Below, in pieces: positions 18,524 to 18,721 of a stretch of DNA of 18,721 nt. The position numbers and the translations under genes are program-made. The notes under the pieces were generated by a model. That model was not told where the DNA came from, made no database searches, and was given only the letters and a program-made list of their open reading frames with translations. The DNA comes from Synura sp. LO234KE (Eukaryota > Sar > Synurophyceae > Synurales > Mallomonadaceae): assembly GCA_015143735.1 (NCBI GenBank), contig VKHC01000024.1, positions 1-18,721 on the forward strand, written 5' to 3'. The stretch's first letter is position 1; every line of letters starts with the position of its first letter.

Positions 18524-18713
18524 ATATCATCATATCGTAATCATGATGCTCTTTGGAAACGAAGAAATTTAAATGAAATTGTTTAGATCGGTTCAGTAAT
18601 TTGGTAGAAGTCTAGAAAATGCGACTGTTCTACGTTTGAAACTAGATAATGATATCATCATATCGTAATCACGATGCTCTTTGGAAACGAAGAAATTTAC
18701 ATGAAATTGTTTA
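18524..18713. repeat. 62-bp direct repeat spaced 128 bp, continuing toward the window edge
   Basis: 18524-18585 and 18652-18713 match over 62 bp with two differences (t/c at 18544/18672, a/c at 18572/18700), starting atatcatcatatcgtaatc. The 66 bp between them is not obviously repeated. This could be the start of a tandem array with a 128-bp period, cut by the window end. Confidence 0.9.
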
Positions 18714-18721
18714 ATAATTTG

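Noticed and set aside
1-18721. CRISPR array, tRNA, rRNA or prokaryotic operon signals
   Set aside because: I saw no regularly spaced short repeats, no tRNA B-box with a cloverleaf context and no rRNA cores; introns and gene types show eukaryotic nuclear DNA.

Overview
This window looks like nuclear DNA of a photosynthetic stramenopile (ochrophyte: diatom, bolidophyte, chrysophyte or a relative). The evidence is spliceosomal GT-AG introns, several only 50-59 nt long; a secreted membrane protein with Pro-Ser-Thr repeats of the PSxxPS/PTxxPS kind common in ochrophyte surface proteins; a plant/fungal-style hybrid histidine kinase; and a kinesin. There is no sign of operons, ribosome binding sites or prokaryotic promoters. 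The exact lineage cannot be read from the sequence.

Layout. 1-1741: AT-rich, no convincing gene; a 16-bp direct repeat and a perfect hairpin near 1.1-1.2 kb. 1742-5344 (-): a 1,200-residue multi-pass membrane protein with a hybrid histidine-kinase architecture, in which the phospho-histidine is Ser and the phospho-aspartate of the receiver is Glu. 5425-6736 (+): a two-exon gene (55-nt intron) for a single-pass membrane protein with a ten-cysteine ectodomain, head-to-head with the kinase. 6737-7863: gene-poor, with one doubtful 46-codon ORF. 7864-14677 (-): a kinesin gene that I could rebuild as 18 exons in phase, about 1,142 residues, with an N-terminal motor and a long low-complexity tail. 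14871-16154 (+): an exostosin/RXYLT1-like glycosyltransferase, head-to-head with the kinesin. 16161-16783 (-): a decayed Ty3/Gypsy-type reverse transcriptase fragment directly behind the glycosyltransferase stop codon. 16784-18721: AT-rich, no gene recognised, with short repeats and a 62-bp direct repeat spaced 128 bp at the right edge.

The four protein genes form two divergent pairs, (kinase / Cys-rich membrane protein) and (kinesin / glycosyltransferase). Each pair shares a short intergenic promoter region (80 and 193 bp). Both pairs sit on AT-rich DNA around the shared promoter and become visibly GC-richer toward their 3' ends, with the change falling inside coding regions. A functional link within the first pair (surface ectodomain protein plus membrane pseudo-kinase) is possible but is inference. 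The most interesting items are the doubly substituted hybrid kinase, a long basic Gly/Gln-rich insertion in the microtubule-binding loop 12 of the kinesin together with a Ser-to-Asn change in its switch I, and the decayed reverse transcriptase with Gly-Gly where the catalytic Asp pair should be.
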